Below, piece by piece: positions 1 to 5,874 of a stretch of DNA of 8,322 bases (the first letter of the stretch is position 1; the number at the start of each line of letters is the position of its first letter). The position numbers were made by a program, and so were the translations under genes. This stretch comes from Litorimonas sp963922935. Lineage in GTDB: Bacteria > Pseudomonadota > Alphaproteobacteria > Caulobacterales > Maricaulaceae. The notes below the pieces were generated by a model. It did not search any database and had not been told where the DNA came from. It was given only the letters and a program-made list of their open reading frames with translations. The stretch is taken from positions 1 to 8,322 of the forward strand of contig CAWUKE010000097.1 in NCBI GenBank assembly GCA_963922935.1, given 5' to 3'.

Positions 1-531
1 GCGGGTATTGGCGGCGGGATCAAGACGGTCGCGCGCAAGCGCGATACCGGCGATATCATCCCACATGATCCAGCCGCCTTTATGCGGATTATCAATATCA
101 ACTTGATTGGTAGCTTTCTGTGTGCCTCTAAGTCTGCTGCAGGGATGATGGCGCTCGACCCAACCGATCCGGATGGGGAGCGCGGCATTATCGTCAACAC
201 GGCTTCAGTCGCCGCGCAAGATGGTCAGATTGGTCAGGTGGCTTATGCAGCCTCAAAGGGCGGCATTCTGTCGATGGCGCTGCCCATGGCAAGGGATCTG
301 GCGCGGGAGGGCATTCGCGTGAATACGATCTTGCCGGGTTTTTATGAAACCCCGATCTATGAGCAAATGAAGCCCGAGGTGAAAGAAAGCCTCAAGGCGC
401 ATGTCCAATTCCCGAACCGCTTTGGGCAGCCCAGCGAATATGCTGATGTCGTGCGGTTTATGGTCGAGCATGGCTACATTAACGGCGAATATATCCGCAC
501 GGACGCCGGCGCGCGTATGCCGCCGCGCTAA
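1..531 (+). CDS. Short-chain dehydrogenase/reductase, HSD10 (type II 3-hydroxyacyl-CoA dehydrogenase)-like, 5' end missing
   Basis: This is an NAD(P)-dependent oxidoreductase of the SDR superfamily. The reading frame is open from base 1, so the gene starts upstream; 176 residues remain and the TGxxxGIG cofactor motif lies outside the window. The fragment begins inside the conserved NNAG motif (AG at residues 1-2). It then shows the NxNLxG segment (Asn34), the catalytic Ser69 in NTASVAA, and Tyr82 and Lys86 in YAASKGG, so the Ser-Tyr-Lys triad with its Asn is intact. The ARDLA..GIRVNTILPGF segment and the ending NGEYIRTDAGARMPPR closely follow HSD10-type enzymes, which oxidise 3-hydroxyacyl-CoA or branched 2-methyl-3-hydroxyacyl-CoA esters. 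The exact substrate cannot be read from the sequence. The stop codon overlaps the ribosome binding site of the next gene, so the two are probably co-transcribed. Confidence 0.9.
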   Translation, partial: AGIGGGIKTVARKRDTGDIIPHDPAAFMRIININLIGSFLCASKSAAGMMALDPTDPDGERGIIVNTASVAAQDGQIGQVAYAASKGGILSMALPMARDLAREGIRVNTILPGFYETPIYEQMKPEVKESLKAHVQFPNRFGQPSEYADVVRFMVEHGYINGEYIRTDAGARMPPR

Positions 532-543
532 GGTGCGATCCTT

Positions 544-1542
544 ATGGCGCAGCCTTTGATCACAGTTTTGGGCGCGGGTTCTATTGGCTGCTATCTCGGC
601 GGTCGGTTGCATCAAGGCGGGGCAAAAGTCCGTTTCATTGGTCGCCCGCGTGTTAAAGAGGCGATTGACCAAGGCGGACTTCGCCTCTCTAAGACGGGCG
701 ATGATGTCCAACCCTTTGCGCCGATAGATTTTCCGACAGAAACAGGCGCGCTTAAAGGGTCTGATATTATCGCGCTGTGTGTGAAGAGCCAAGACACGGC
801 TGACGCCGCAAAAGCGATCAAAACCCATGCACCAAAAGCCTGGGTGATTAGCTTTCAGAACGGGGTCTCGAACCTGCCAGCGTTGCGCGCCCATATTGAT
901 CGTGTTTCGGGGGCTGTTGTTCCGTTTAACGTTACCTCGCCCGAACCCGGCCTTTATCATAAGGGCACGGACGGCCCATTGGTGATCGGTCCTGAAGCGC
1001 CGGACGCCGTTATCGACGCTTTGCGCGCCGCGGGGGAGATGGTTCAAGTAGAGTCCAATATAGAGGGTTACCTCTGGGCGAAATTGTTGGTGAACTTAAA
1101 CAATGCGCTGAATACGCTGTCCGGCGGACCGTTGCGGGATGGCTTACTGCAGCGTGATTATCGGCGTGTTTTGATGGCCATGATCCGCGAAGGGCTAAGC
1201 GTTGCGGAAGCCGAAGGCGTCTCGCCCACGACATTTAACGGCCGCGCGCCCACGCAGCTTTTAAAGCTGATGGATAAGCCGGACTGGCTCTATAAATTCT
1301 TGATGGACCGGATTGCTAAGATTGACCGAAAGGCGCGGTCTTCCATGTTGGACGATCTGGAGCTTGGCCGCGGCTCCGAGCTGGATTATTTGCAGGGTGA
1401 AATCGTTCGGCGGGGCGCTGCGTTAGGTGTTCCGACCCCTGTCAATGCCGCCGTGCTGGAAGAGACGCAAAAGGCGTTTGCGCAAAAAAAATCGCCCCAT
1501 TGGGACGGTACAATGATGCGGCAGACTTTTCTATTCGATTAG
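544..1542 (+). CDS. Ketopantoate reductase family protein (2-dehydropantoate 2-reductase, PanE/ApbA-like)
   Basis: The product has 332 residues; E. coli PanE has about 303. PanE reduces 2-dehydropantoate to pantoate with NADPH in the cytosolic pantothenate/CoA pathway. The N-terminus has the Rossmann loop GAGSIGCYLGG (residues 10-20). QNG gives Asn106, the equivalent of E. coli Asn98. WAKLLVN gives the catalytic Lys180 and Asn184, and GSELDYLQG gives Glu279, matching E. coli Glu256. The SSMLDD segment (266-271) is also conserved. At Lys+8, where E. coli has Asn184, this protein has Ala188, with Asn186 and Asn187 just before it, as in the KLLVNLNNALN-type subfamily. ATG 544 is chosen because AAGGTG at 530-535 lies 8 bases upstream, across the stop of the preceding dehydrogenase gene. 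Several paralogues of this family act on other 2-oxoacids, so the panE role is likely but not certain. Confidence 0.88.
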   Translation: MAQPLITVLGAGSIGCYLGGRLHQGGAKVRFIGRPRVKEAIDQGGLRLSKTGDDVQPFAPIDFPTETGALKGSDIIALCVKSQDTADAAKAIKTHAPKAWVISFQNGVSNLPALRAHIDRVSGAVVPFNVTSPEPGLYHKGTDGPLVIGPEAPDAVIDALRAAGEMVQVESNIEGYLWAKLLVNLNNALNTLSGGPLRDGLLQRDYRRVLMAMIREGLSVAEAEGVSPTTFNGRAPTQLLKLMDKPDWLYKFLMDRIAKIDRKARSSMLDDLELGRGSELDYLQGEIVRRGAALGVPTPVNAAVLEETQKAFAQKKSPHWDGTMMRQTFLFD

Positions 1543-1578
1543 AAAGCCGTCGTTCCGTTGAAAGCGTGACTGTCGCCC

Positions 1579-1642
1579 ATAAAGGGTGGGGCGGCATCAT
1601 GTAACTGGGAGGGGGGTAAACACATGATGCCGCCCGCTTTAT
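1579..1642. terminator. Long inverted repeat between convergent genes, possible bidirectional terminator
   Basis: GGGCGGCATCATGT (1589-1602) is the exact reverse complement of ACATGATGCCGCCC (1622-1635), giving a 14-bp stem around a 19-base purine-rich loop. A second paired block, ATAAAG (1579-1584) with CTTTAT (1637-1642), extends it beyond an asymmetric bulge. It sits between the ends of the reductase gene (+) and the hsp20 gene (-). The position suits a shared terminator, but neither side has a good T-tract, so it could instead be a small repeat element or a protein site. Confidence 0.5.
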
Positions 1643-1695
1643 CCGGTGGCCCGCCTGTTAAGGGGGAGGACAAGGGGGCTCCGGTCGATACCTAT

Positions 1696-2184
1696 TTAGG
1701 CAGCTTTCGCTTTTCCGCTAGGTTTCTGCTCGATGACGTTTTGGTCATCATTCGCCGTGCCGATCGCGATGCGACGGGGCTTCAGGGCTTCTGGCAGCTC
1801 GCGTTGCAGCGTGATGACAAGCAGGCCGTTATGAAGCGACGCGCTTTGGACAATCACATGGTCTGCCAGCTGGAAGCGACGCTCAAAGCCACGTTCGGCA
1901 ATACCGCGATGCAGATATTCGACGTCGTCACCGGCGTCAGACTTGTCGGCTATCCGGCCTGTAATCGTCAGGCGGTTTTGTTCCGTCTGGATTTCGATAT
2001 CCTGTTCGGAAAAGCCTGCGACCGCAAGTTCGATGCGGTAGGAATCCTCATCCAGTCGCGCGACGTTATAGGGCGGGTAGCTGGCTTGGGCGTTGGTCTG
2101 TGCCGACGCTGCATCCAACAGTGTGGCCATCCGGTCTAGCCCAACGAAAGAGCGGTATAGGGGTGATAAATCATAGGTTCGCAT
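1696..2184 (-). CDS. Small heat-shock protein, Hsp20/IbpA family
   Basis: The product is a 162-residue ATP-independent holdase chaperone that binds unfolding cytosolic proteins and hands them to DnaK/ClpB. The N-terminus MRTYDLSPLYRSFVGLDRM is typical of the IbpA class. The alpha-crystallin domain runs from about YPPYN (36-40) through VAGFSEQDIEI (55-65) and GIAERGFERRFQL (94-106) to NGLLVITLQRELPE (119-132). KPRRIAIG carries the C-terminal IxI motif (Ile139-Ala-Ile141) used for oligomer assembly. A longer in-frame start exists at 2337, but ATG 2184 is preferred: it has an AAGGA ribosome site at 2195-2191 with 6 bases of spacing, and the family N-terminus begins there. A sigma-32-like promoter and a ROSE-like hairpin lie upstream. 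The gene is divergent from the methyltransferase-like gene and convergent with the reductase gene. Confidence 0.95.
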   Translation of the reverse strand: MRTYDLSPLYRSFVGLDRMATLLDAASAQTNAQASYPPYNVARLDEDSYRIELAVAGFSEQDIEIQTEQNRLTITGRIADKSDAGDDVEYLHRGIAERGFERRFQLADHVIVQSASLHNGLLVITLQRELPEALKPRRIAIGTANDDQNVIEQKPSGKAKAA

Positions 2185-2248
2185 GGGGCATCCTTTCTTG
2201 AAAGCAATGCGATTTACATGTTGCGCACGACCCATCATGGCATCGTGC
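2185..2248 (-). promoter_or_regulatory. ROSE-like RNA thermometer in the hsp20 leader
   Basis: On the minus strand, GCATTGCTTTC (2210-2200) pairs with GAAAGGATGC (2197-2188), leaving CAAG as the practical loop. The pairing includes the ribosome site AAGGA and contains the ROSE hallmark UUGCU opposite AGGA, with one unpaired G (2205). A second hairpin lies upstream: GCACGA (2248-2243) pairs with TCGTGC (2230-2225). In ROSE elements such a hairpin blocks translation at normal temperature and melts on heating. The assignment rests on fold and motif only; melting was not computed. Confidence 0.78.
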
Positions 2249-2255
2249 ATCGGTG

Positions 2256-2284
2256 TAAGTGGGTAAGGTCTTGGTGAGTTCAAG
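2256..2284 (-). promoter_or_regulatory. Sigma-32 (RpoH)-type heat-shock promoter for hsp20
   Basis: On the minus strand there is a -35 box CCCCTTGAA (CTTGAA at 2284-2279), a 15-base spacer, and a -10 box CCCACTTA (2263-2256). This is close to the RpoH pattern CTTGAA-N13-15-CCCCATTTA. The predicted start near 2249 gives a leader of about 65 bases, just long enough for the two hairpins of the thermometer. Confidence 0.7.
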
Positions 2285-2377
2285 GGGCCGGTCTGCAGGG
2301 TAAAATGTGAATGAGAGACGCCTTGCATTCGCGGCACGGCGCGCTAACCCAGCGTTAAATTTTTCACGGAGAGATGA

Positions 2378-3265
2378 GTGACACGTTTTTTATTGGCCTG
2401 TTCAGCCTTGGCCCTCATAGGGTGTAGCGCAACGGAGACTGCAGACGCCCCAGTCGAAGCCCCCGAGGCCGTTGAAGAGATGCGGTTGACCCTTGCCGAT
2501 ACAATCGCTCACCCGCGCCGCGCTGACGATGCGGCCCGAGATCAATTCCGCAATCCGCTTCCAACGCTCGAGTTTTTTGGAGTCGGCCCTGGCCAGCGCG
2601 TGGCAGAAATCTGGCCAGGTTGGTACACGCCAATCCTGGCCCCTTATCTGGCCGAAAATGACGGGACTTACATTGCTGTCCTTTTCCCTGAGGGGATCAA
2701 TGAACGCATCGATGCGCGCGTCAGCGGTTTCAAAGAGAAGTATGCTGACGAAGAGACGTTCGGAACAATTGAGTATGCCAGCTTCTGGAACTTTGAAGGC
2801 GGCGAAGAGGGTGAACGTCAGGGCGCAACCTTATCTCTTCCAGATGACAGCGTGGATCGCCTGCTGACTTTCCGAAATGTCCATAACTGGATGGGACGTG
2901 GCTATGCAGAAGAAGCGTTTGCAGAGTTTTACCGCGCTGTGAAACCGGGCGGCATGCTGGGCGTTGTCGAACACCGTTTACCAGAAACCCGAACCCAAGA
3001 CCCGCGCGGGGCGTCCGGCTATGTTCAAGAAAGCTATATGAAAGCTCTAGCTGCTGAAGCTGGATTTGAATTTGTTGGTAGCTCTGATGTGAACGCAAAC
3101 CCGCTTGATACAGCCGATCACCCGCTGGGCGTTTGGACCTTGCCGCCCCGGTCGCGCCTACCAGAAGAGGGCTCAGAAGCCGCCAAAGACTTCGATGCGG
3201 AGCTTTATAAAAACATTGGAGAAAGCGACCGGGCGACGCTCTTATTCCGCAAACCCGCTGACTAG
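2378..3265 (+). CDS. Predicted lipoprotein with class I SAM-methyltransferase fold (COG4798-like)
   Basis: The product has 295 residues. It begins with a lipoprotein signal, MTRFLLACSALALIGC, with a LIGC lipobox and Cys16 as the lipidation site, so it is predicted to be a periplasm-facing lipoprotein. The body resembles the 'predicted methyltransferase' family COG4798: ARDQFRNPLPTLEFFGVGPG (53-72), AEIWPGWYTPILAPYL (76-91), DRLLTFRNVHNWM (160-172) and VKPGGMLGVVEHR (188-200). As I remember the family, the SAM loop reads EIxPGGGWYTEIL; here it is EIWPGWYT, two residues short. Together with export away from cytosolic SAM, this makes methyl transfer uncertain. The start is GTG 2378, with GGAG at 2368-2371 six bases upstream; ATG 2374 is out of frame. 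It is divergent from hsp20 and is followed by the SCP2 gene 100 bases on. Confidence 0.85.
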   Translation: MTRFLLACSALALIGCSATETADAPVEAPEAVEEMRLTLADTIAHPRRADDAARDQFRNPLPTLEFFGVGPGQRVAEIWPGWYTPILAPYLAENDGTYIAVLFPEGINERIDARVSGFKEKYADEETFGTIEYASFWNFEGGEEGERQGATLSLPDDSVDRLLTFRNVHNWMGRGYAEEAFAEFYRAVKPGGMLGVVEHRLPETRTQDPRGASGYVQESYMKALAAEAGFEFVGSSDVNANPLDTADHPLGVWTLPPRSRLPEEGSEAAKDFDAELYKNIGESDRATLLFRKPAD

Positions 3266-3299
3266 TTTCGTATAGTTATCCTGCACGTCATATTTTCGC

Positions 3300-3328
3300 T
3301 TGGCGCGGGCTTAACGGCCCGCCATATA
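3300..3328 (+). promoter_or_regulatory. Possible vegetative promoter for the SCP2 gene
   Basis: TTGGCG (3300-3305) and CATATA (3323-3328) are spaced by 17 bases, and a start near 3336 would give a leader of about 30 bases. The spacer is itself a perfect inverted repeat, GCGGGC (3305-3310) with GCCCGC (3317-3322). That repeat could be an operator, or a T-less terminator for the preceding gene. The two readings cannot be separated here. Confidence 0.35.
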
Positions 3329-3365
3329 GCGAGACGTAAATCATAAGTCCTTGAGGAGACCTTCC

Positions 3366-3662
3366 ATGGAAAATTCAGAAATCGCGTCGAAAATGCAAGA
3401 GGCGCTGGAAAAGGCGGGCGGTCTCGACAAGTCCGTCAAATTTGATTTTGGGGGCGCGGGATCTGTATTTGCACATGGCACTTCGGCCGAGCTGGATAGC
3501 GATAAAGAGGCGGATTGCACGATCAGCGTCGACAAAGACGACTTCATCGCTCTGGCAACAGGCAACCTTGATCCGATGATGGCCTTTATGTCTGGCAAGC
3601 TCAAAGTCGCCGGCGACATGAGCGTGGCCATGGGCCTTCAAAGCATTTTCTCGAACATGTAA
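3366..3662 (+). CDS. SCP2 sterol-binding domain protein
   Basis: This is a 98-residue single-domain protein of the sterol carrier protein 2 family. Such proteins hold sterols, fatty acids or acyl-CoA in a hydrophobic tunnel in the cytosol. Family marks are VKFDFGGAGSVFA (24-36), DCTISVDKDDFIALATG (50-66) and GNLDPMMAFMSGKLKVAG (66-83), the last being the most characteristic stretch. There is no signal peptide or partner domain, so it is a stand-alone lipid carrier. ATG 3366 is chosen because GAGGAG (3353-3358) sits 7 bases upstream; the in-frame TTG at 3351 would overlap that site. It is followed by a strong terminator, so it may form a single-gene unit. Its lipid ligand is unknown. Confidence 0.93.
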   Translation: MENSEIASKMQEALEKAGGLDKSVKFDFGGAGSVFAHGTSAELDSDKEADCTISVDKDDFIALATGNLDPMMAFMSGKLKVAGDMSVAMGLQSIFSNM

Positions 3663-3672
3663 GTTCGATTAT

Positions 3673-3716
3673 CCAGGCGCGGCTTTAAACGGGTCGCGCC
3701 CGGCTTTTCTTTTTCT
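3673..3716 (+). terminator. Intrinsic terminator after the SCP2 gene
   Basis: CCAGGCGCG (3673-3681) pairs with CGCGCCCGG (3695-3703) at 8 of 9 positions around a 13-base loop. A T-rich tail follows (3705-3716, TTTTCTTTTTCT). The tail ends only 14 bases before the ATG of the next gene. Confidence 0.75.
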
Positions 3717-3730
3717 CTCGTTAGACACAC

Positions 3731-4756
3731 ATGTCCGAGACCTCTGATCTACTTTTAGATTTCCCGCGTGCTGATCTGGTTCAGCCGAAAGGCCATGCTG
3801 TGCCGGATGTTCTGGCGTCGCGATTATCCCTCTACTTTATGGATCGACCCCCGACCGGCTCTCCATCAGGTCGGTCGCAGCGATTGCGGGTGATGGTCGC
3901 AACTCATGCGCCGCGCGAGAGAGACGGCGAAACAATCGACGCCCCTCGGGGGACGATTTTCTTTTCCCCGGGTCGGACCGAATTCATCGAAAAATATATG
4001 GAGACCATCGCCGATTTTATTCGTCGGGGCTTTTGGGTTGTTATGGTCGACCCGCGGGGTCAAGGCTTATCGGATCGTTTGTTGGAAGATCGCCTAAAAT
4101 CATATGTAGCGGACTTTCAGGACTATGCCGATGATTTAGGTTGGGTCGCAGATACGCTGTCTCCACAGTGTCCAAAGCCCTTTATTGCCATGGGGCATTC
4201 TATGGGCGGGACGATTGTGTTGCAGTCGGTTCTCACAGGAACGATAAGCCCATCCGCAGTCATCTGTTCAGCGCCAATGTTGGGTCTGACGGATCTGGAT
4301 ACACTGGCTTTGCGGGCAATGATTAGTGGTTTGTCAGCGCTCGGCTTTTCGACAAAAAATCTACCCTTTCAGAAACAAAGGGGCGGGCTGCCGGTCGCAT
4401 TCGCCGATAATAAACTCACCACGGATAAGGCGCGCTATGCGCGTTGGGCGAGCTTCTTCCAGAACACGCCCCGATTAAGAGTGGGAGAGCCCACATTTGG
4501 GTGGATTGCCCAGGCGCTAAAGGCGATGGCTTTTATTAATCGTAACGCTGGTGCTTTGGGAATTCCAGCCCTCATGGTTGCGGCGGGTGGCGATCAAATT
4601 GTTGAACCGGCGTCAGTTGAAGATTTCGCGGTAAAATCTGGCTCTGACTTTCATGTTGTGCCTGGGGCTAAGCATGAGCTGTTTTTAGAACGCGATACGT
4701 TGCGCGATGAGTTTTTCGAACAAATTGATGACTTCCTCGCGCGCCAAGCCCTCTAG
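3731..4756 (+). CDS. Alpha/beta hydrolase, lysophospholipase/monoacylglycerol-lipase-like
   Basis: The product has 341 residues and the serine alpha/beta-hydrolase fold of the PldB/monoacylglycerol lipase group. VDPRGQGLSDR (106-116) is the strand-4 loop. GHSMGG (155-160) holds the nucleophile Ser157, GGDQIV (286-291) the acid Asp288, and GAKHELF (312-318) the base His315, so the triad is complete. The likely reaction is ester hydrolysis of lysophospholipids or monoacylglycerols; the substrate is inferred from family resemblance. No signal peptide is visible, so it is probably cytosolic. The start is unusual: ATG 3731 has no recognisable Shine-Dalgarno sequence (the preceding bases are CTCGTTAGACACAC) and lies just past a terminator. 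The next in-frame Met (residue 37) has no better site. The next gene follows after 23 bases, which suggests an operon. Confidence 0.9.
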   Translation: MSETSDLLLDFPRADLVQPKGHAVPDVLASRLSLYFMDRPPTGSPSGRSQRLRVMVATHAPRERDGETIDAPRGTIFFSPGRTEFIEKYMETIADFIRRGFWVVMVDPRGQGLSDRLLEDRLKSYVADFQDYADDLGWVADTLSPQCPKPFIAMGHSMGGTIVLQSVLTGTISPSAVICSAPMLGLTDLDTLALRAMISGLSALGFSTKNLPFQKQRGGLPVAFADNKLTTDKARYARWASFFQNTPRLRVGEPTFGWIAQALKAMAFINRNAGALGIPALMVAAGGDQIVEPASVEDFAVKSGSDFHVVPGAKHELFLERDTLRDEFFEQIDDFLARQAL

Positions 4757-4779
4757 CTTTATGCTAAGGCTATCTGCCT

Positions 4780-5856
4780 ATGCAAATGCCTGAAATTATT
4801 GTCGTGGGCGCAGGCCTCATTGGCCTGTCAACGGCGGATGCCTTGCAAGCCGGCGGAGCGGTTGTCACAGTCATTGATGCACGGTCCGGCCCTGTGCGTG
4901 GGGCCAGTCATGCCAATTCCGGCATGTTGCACCCCAGTCAGTTTCGGCCTTGGCTTACAGAGGAAGAGACTGAAGGGCCTGCAGATGCGGCTTTAGTTGT
5001 GCGGGATCTGGCCCGCGAAACCGTTGCGCCCCTTCGCACGCGGATGCGAAGCCTTAATCTGAACACAGCCTTATCCCGCCCTGTAGGGTGTTACCAAATT
5101 TTCCCGGATGTAGCGTCAGCGCAGATGGCGCAGGCACAGCTGGCGCAAGATGACATTCGCGCGAATATAGTTATTGATCCAGAGCGAACATTTTCTCAAC
5201 CCGCGCTTTATTTTCCGGATGACCGTTCGGCTGATGCCCGCGCTTATGGCGAGGCTTTGGCGCAAGACTTGGCCGAAAATGGCGTTACCTTTATTTATCA
5301 AGCTGACGCCGTTCGCCTCCGACAGCAGGATGAGGGACAAATTGCGGTGGCGCTGGGCGAGCATCGATTTAACGCCGATCATGTCGTGATCGCCTGTGGG
5401 GCGCAAAGTGCTGATATATTGAAACCACTCGGCCTGTCTCTCAAAGTTGCGCCTGTTCGGGGATGGGCTGTGGATTTCAACTTGCCTGAGGGGGCAAATC
5501 TGCCCCTGATCCCGGTTATGGACCATAGTAGTCGATCCGCTCTGACAGTTTTTGACGACCGTTTCCGTTTGTCTGGAACGTGGAATGAAGAAAGCCCTCG
5601 GCCCATGCTGAGCCGTTGGAACGACCTTATTCCAGATGTCATTCAGCGTGCGGGGAAACCCCTATCTGTCTGGTCGGGCTTGCGACCTGTTTCAAAAGTC
5701 GGGCGTCCCTATATTAGTGGGACCTCAATCCCAGGGCTTTGGATTAATGCCGGGCATGGTCATTTAGGTTGGACCCTCTGTGCGGGATCGGGAAACCTCT
5801 TGGCGGATATGATTTTAAAGGGTCGGGAAGACAGTCGGTTTGTCTTTGCCGGCTAA
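4780..5856 (+). CDS. FAD-dependent amine/D-amino acid oxidoreductase (DAO family, DadA-like)
   Basis: The product has 358 residues; DadA-type D-amino acid dehydrogenases have around 415. Such enzymes oxidise the amine carbon of D-amino acids and pass electrons from FAD to the respiratory chain. The N-terminus has the FAD-binding GAGLIG (10-15) with the ribose-binding acid Asp33 in VIDAR. ASHANSGML (42-50) is the flavin-proximal segment. GLRPVSKVGRPYISG (300-314) and GHGHLGWTLCAGSG (325-338) are C-terminal FAD-domain signatures very like those of DadA. The substrate cannot be assigned; glycine/sarcosine-type oxidases share the fold, but the GHGHLGWTL block favours DadA. AAGG at 4766-4769 supports ATG 4780 over the in-frame ATG 4786. 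It lies 23 bases after the hydrolase gene and 18 bases before the next start, which fits a three-gene operon. Confidence 0.88.
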   Translation: MQMPEIIVVGAGLIGLSTADALQAGGAVVTVIDARSGPVRGASHANSGMLHPSQFRPWLTEEETEGPADAALVVRDLARETVAPLRTRMRSLNLNTALSRPVGCYQIFPDVASAQMAQAQLAQDDIRANIVIDPERTFSQPALYFPDDRSADARAYGEALAQDLAENGVTFIYQADAVRLRQQDEGQIAVALGEHRFNADHVVIACGAQSADILKPLGLSLKVAPVRGWAVDFNLPEGANLPLIPVMDHSSRSALTVFDDRFRLSGTWNEESPRPMLSRWNDLIPDVIQRAGKPLSVWSGLRPVSKVGRPYISGTSIPGLWINAGHGHLGWTLCAGSGNLLADMILKGREDSRFVFAG

Positions 5857-5874
5857 AACGTGCAGGTGAGGCTT

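Noticed and set aside
253..1047. 264-codon open frame on the minus strand across the first two genes
   Set aside because: It lies antisense to two well-supported genes (the SDR and the reductase), its translation resembles no family, and it has no ribosome site. It is a high-GC shadow frame.
1624..2139. 171-codon plus-strand open frame over hsp20
   Set aside because: It is antisense to the Hsp20 domain, which is unmistakable on the other strand. Its start also lies inside the inverted repeat.
2185..2337. Longer Hsp20 N-terminus starting at 2337
   Set aside because: The extra 51 residues do not match the family and would run through the promoter and thermometer. The start at 2184 has a good ribosome site.
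3351..3365. TTG start for the SCP2 protein
   Set aside because: The TTG lies next to the Shine-Dalgarno GAGGAG that serves ATG 3366, so the extension would be made from the ribosome site itself.
5116..5526. 136-codon minus-strand frame inside the DadA-like gene
   Set aside because: It is antisense to conserved FAD-oxidoreductase coding sequence, with no independent support.
5860..5874. GTG start for the serine hydrolase
   Set aside because: It would place AGGTG inside the coding region and add residues before a typical lipoprotein signal that begins at ATG 5875.
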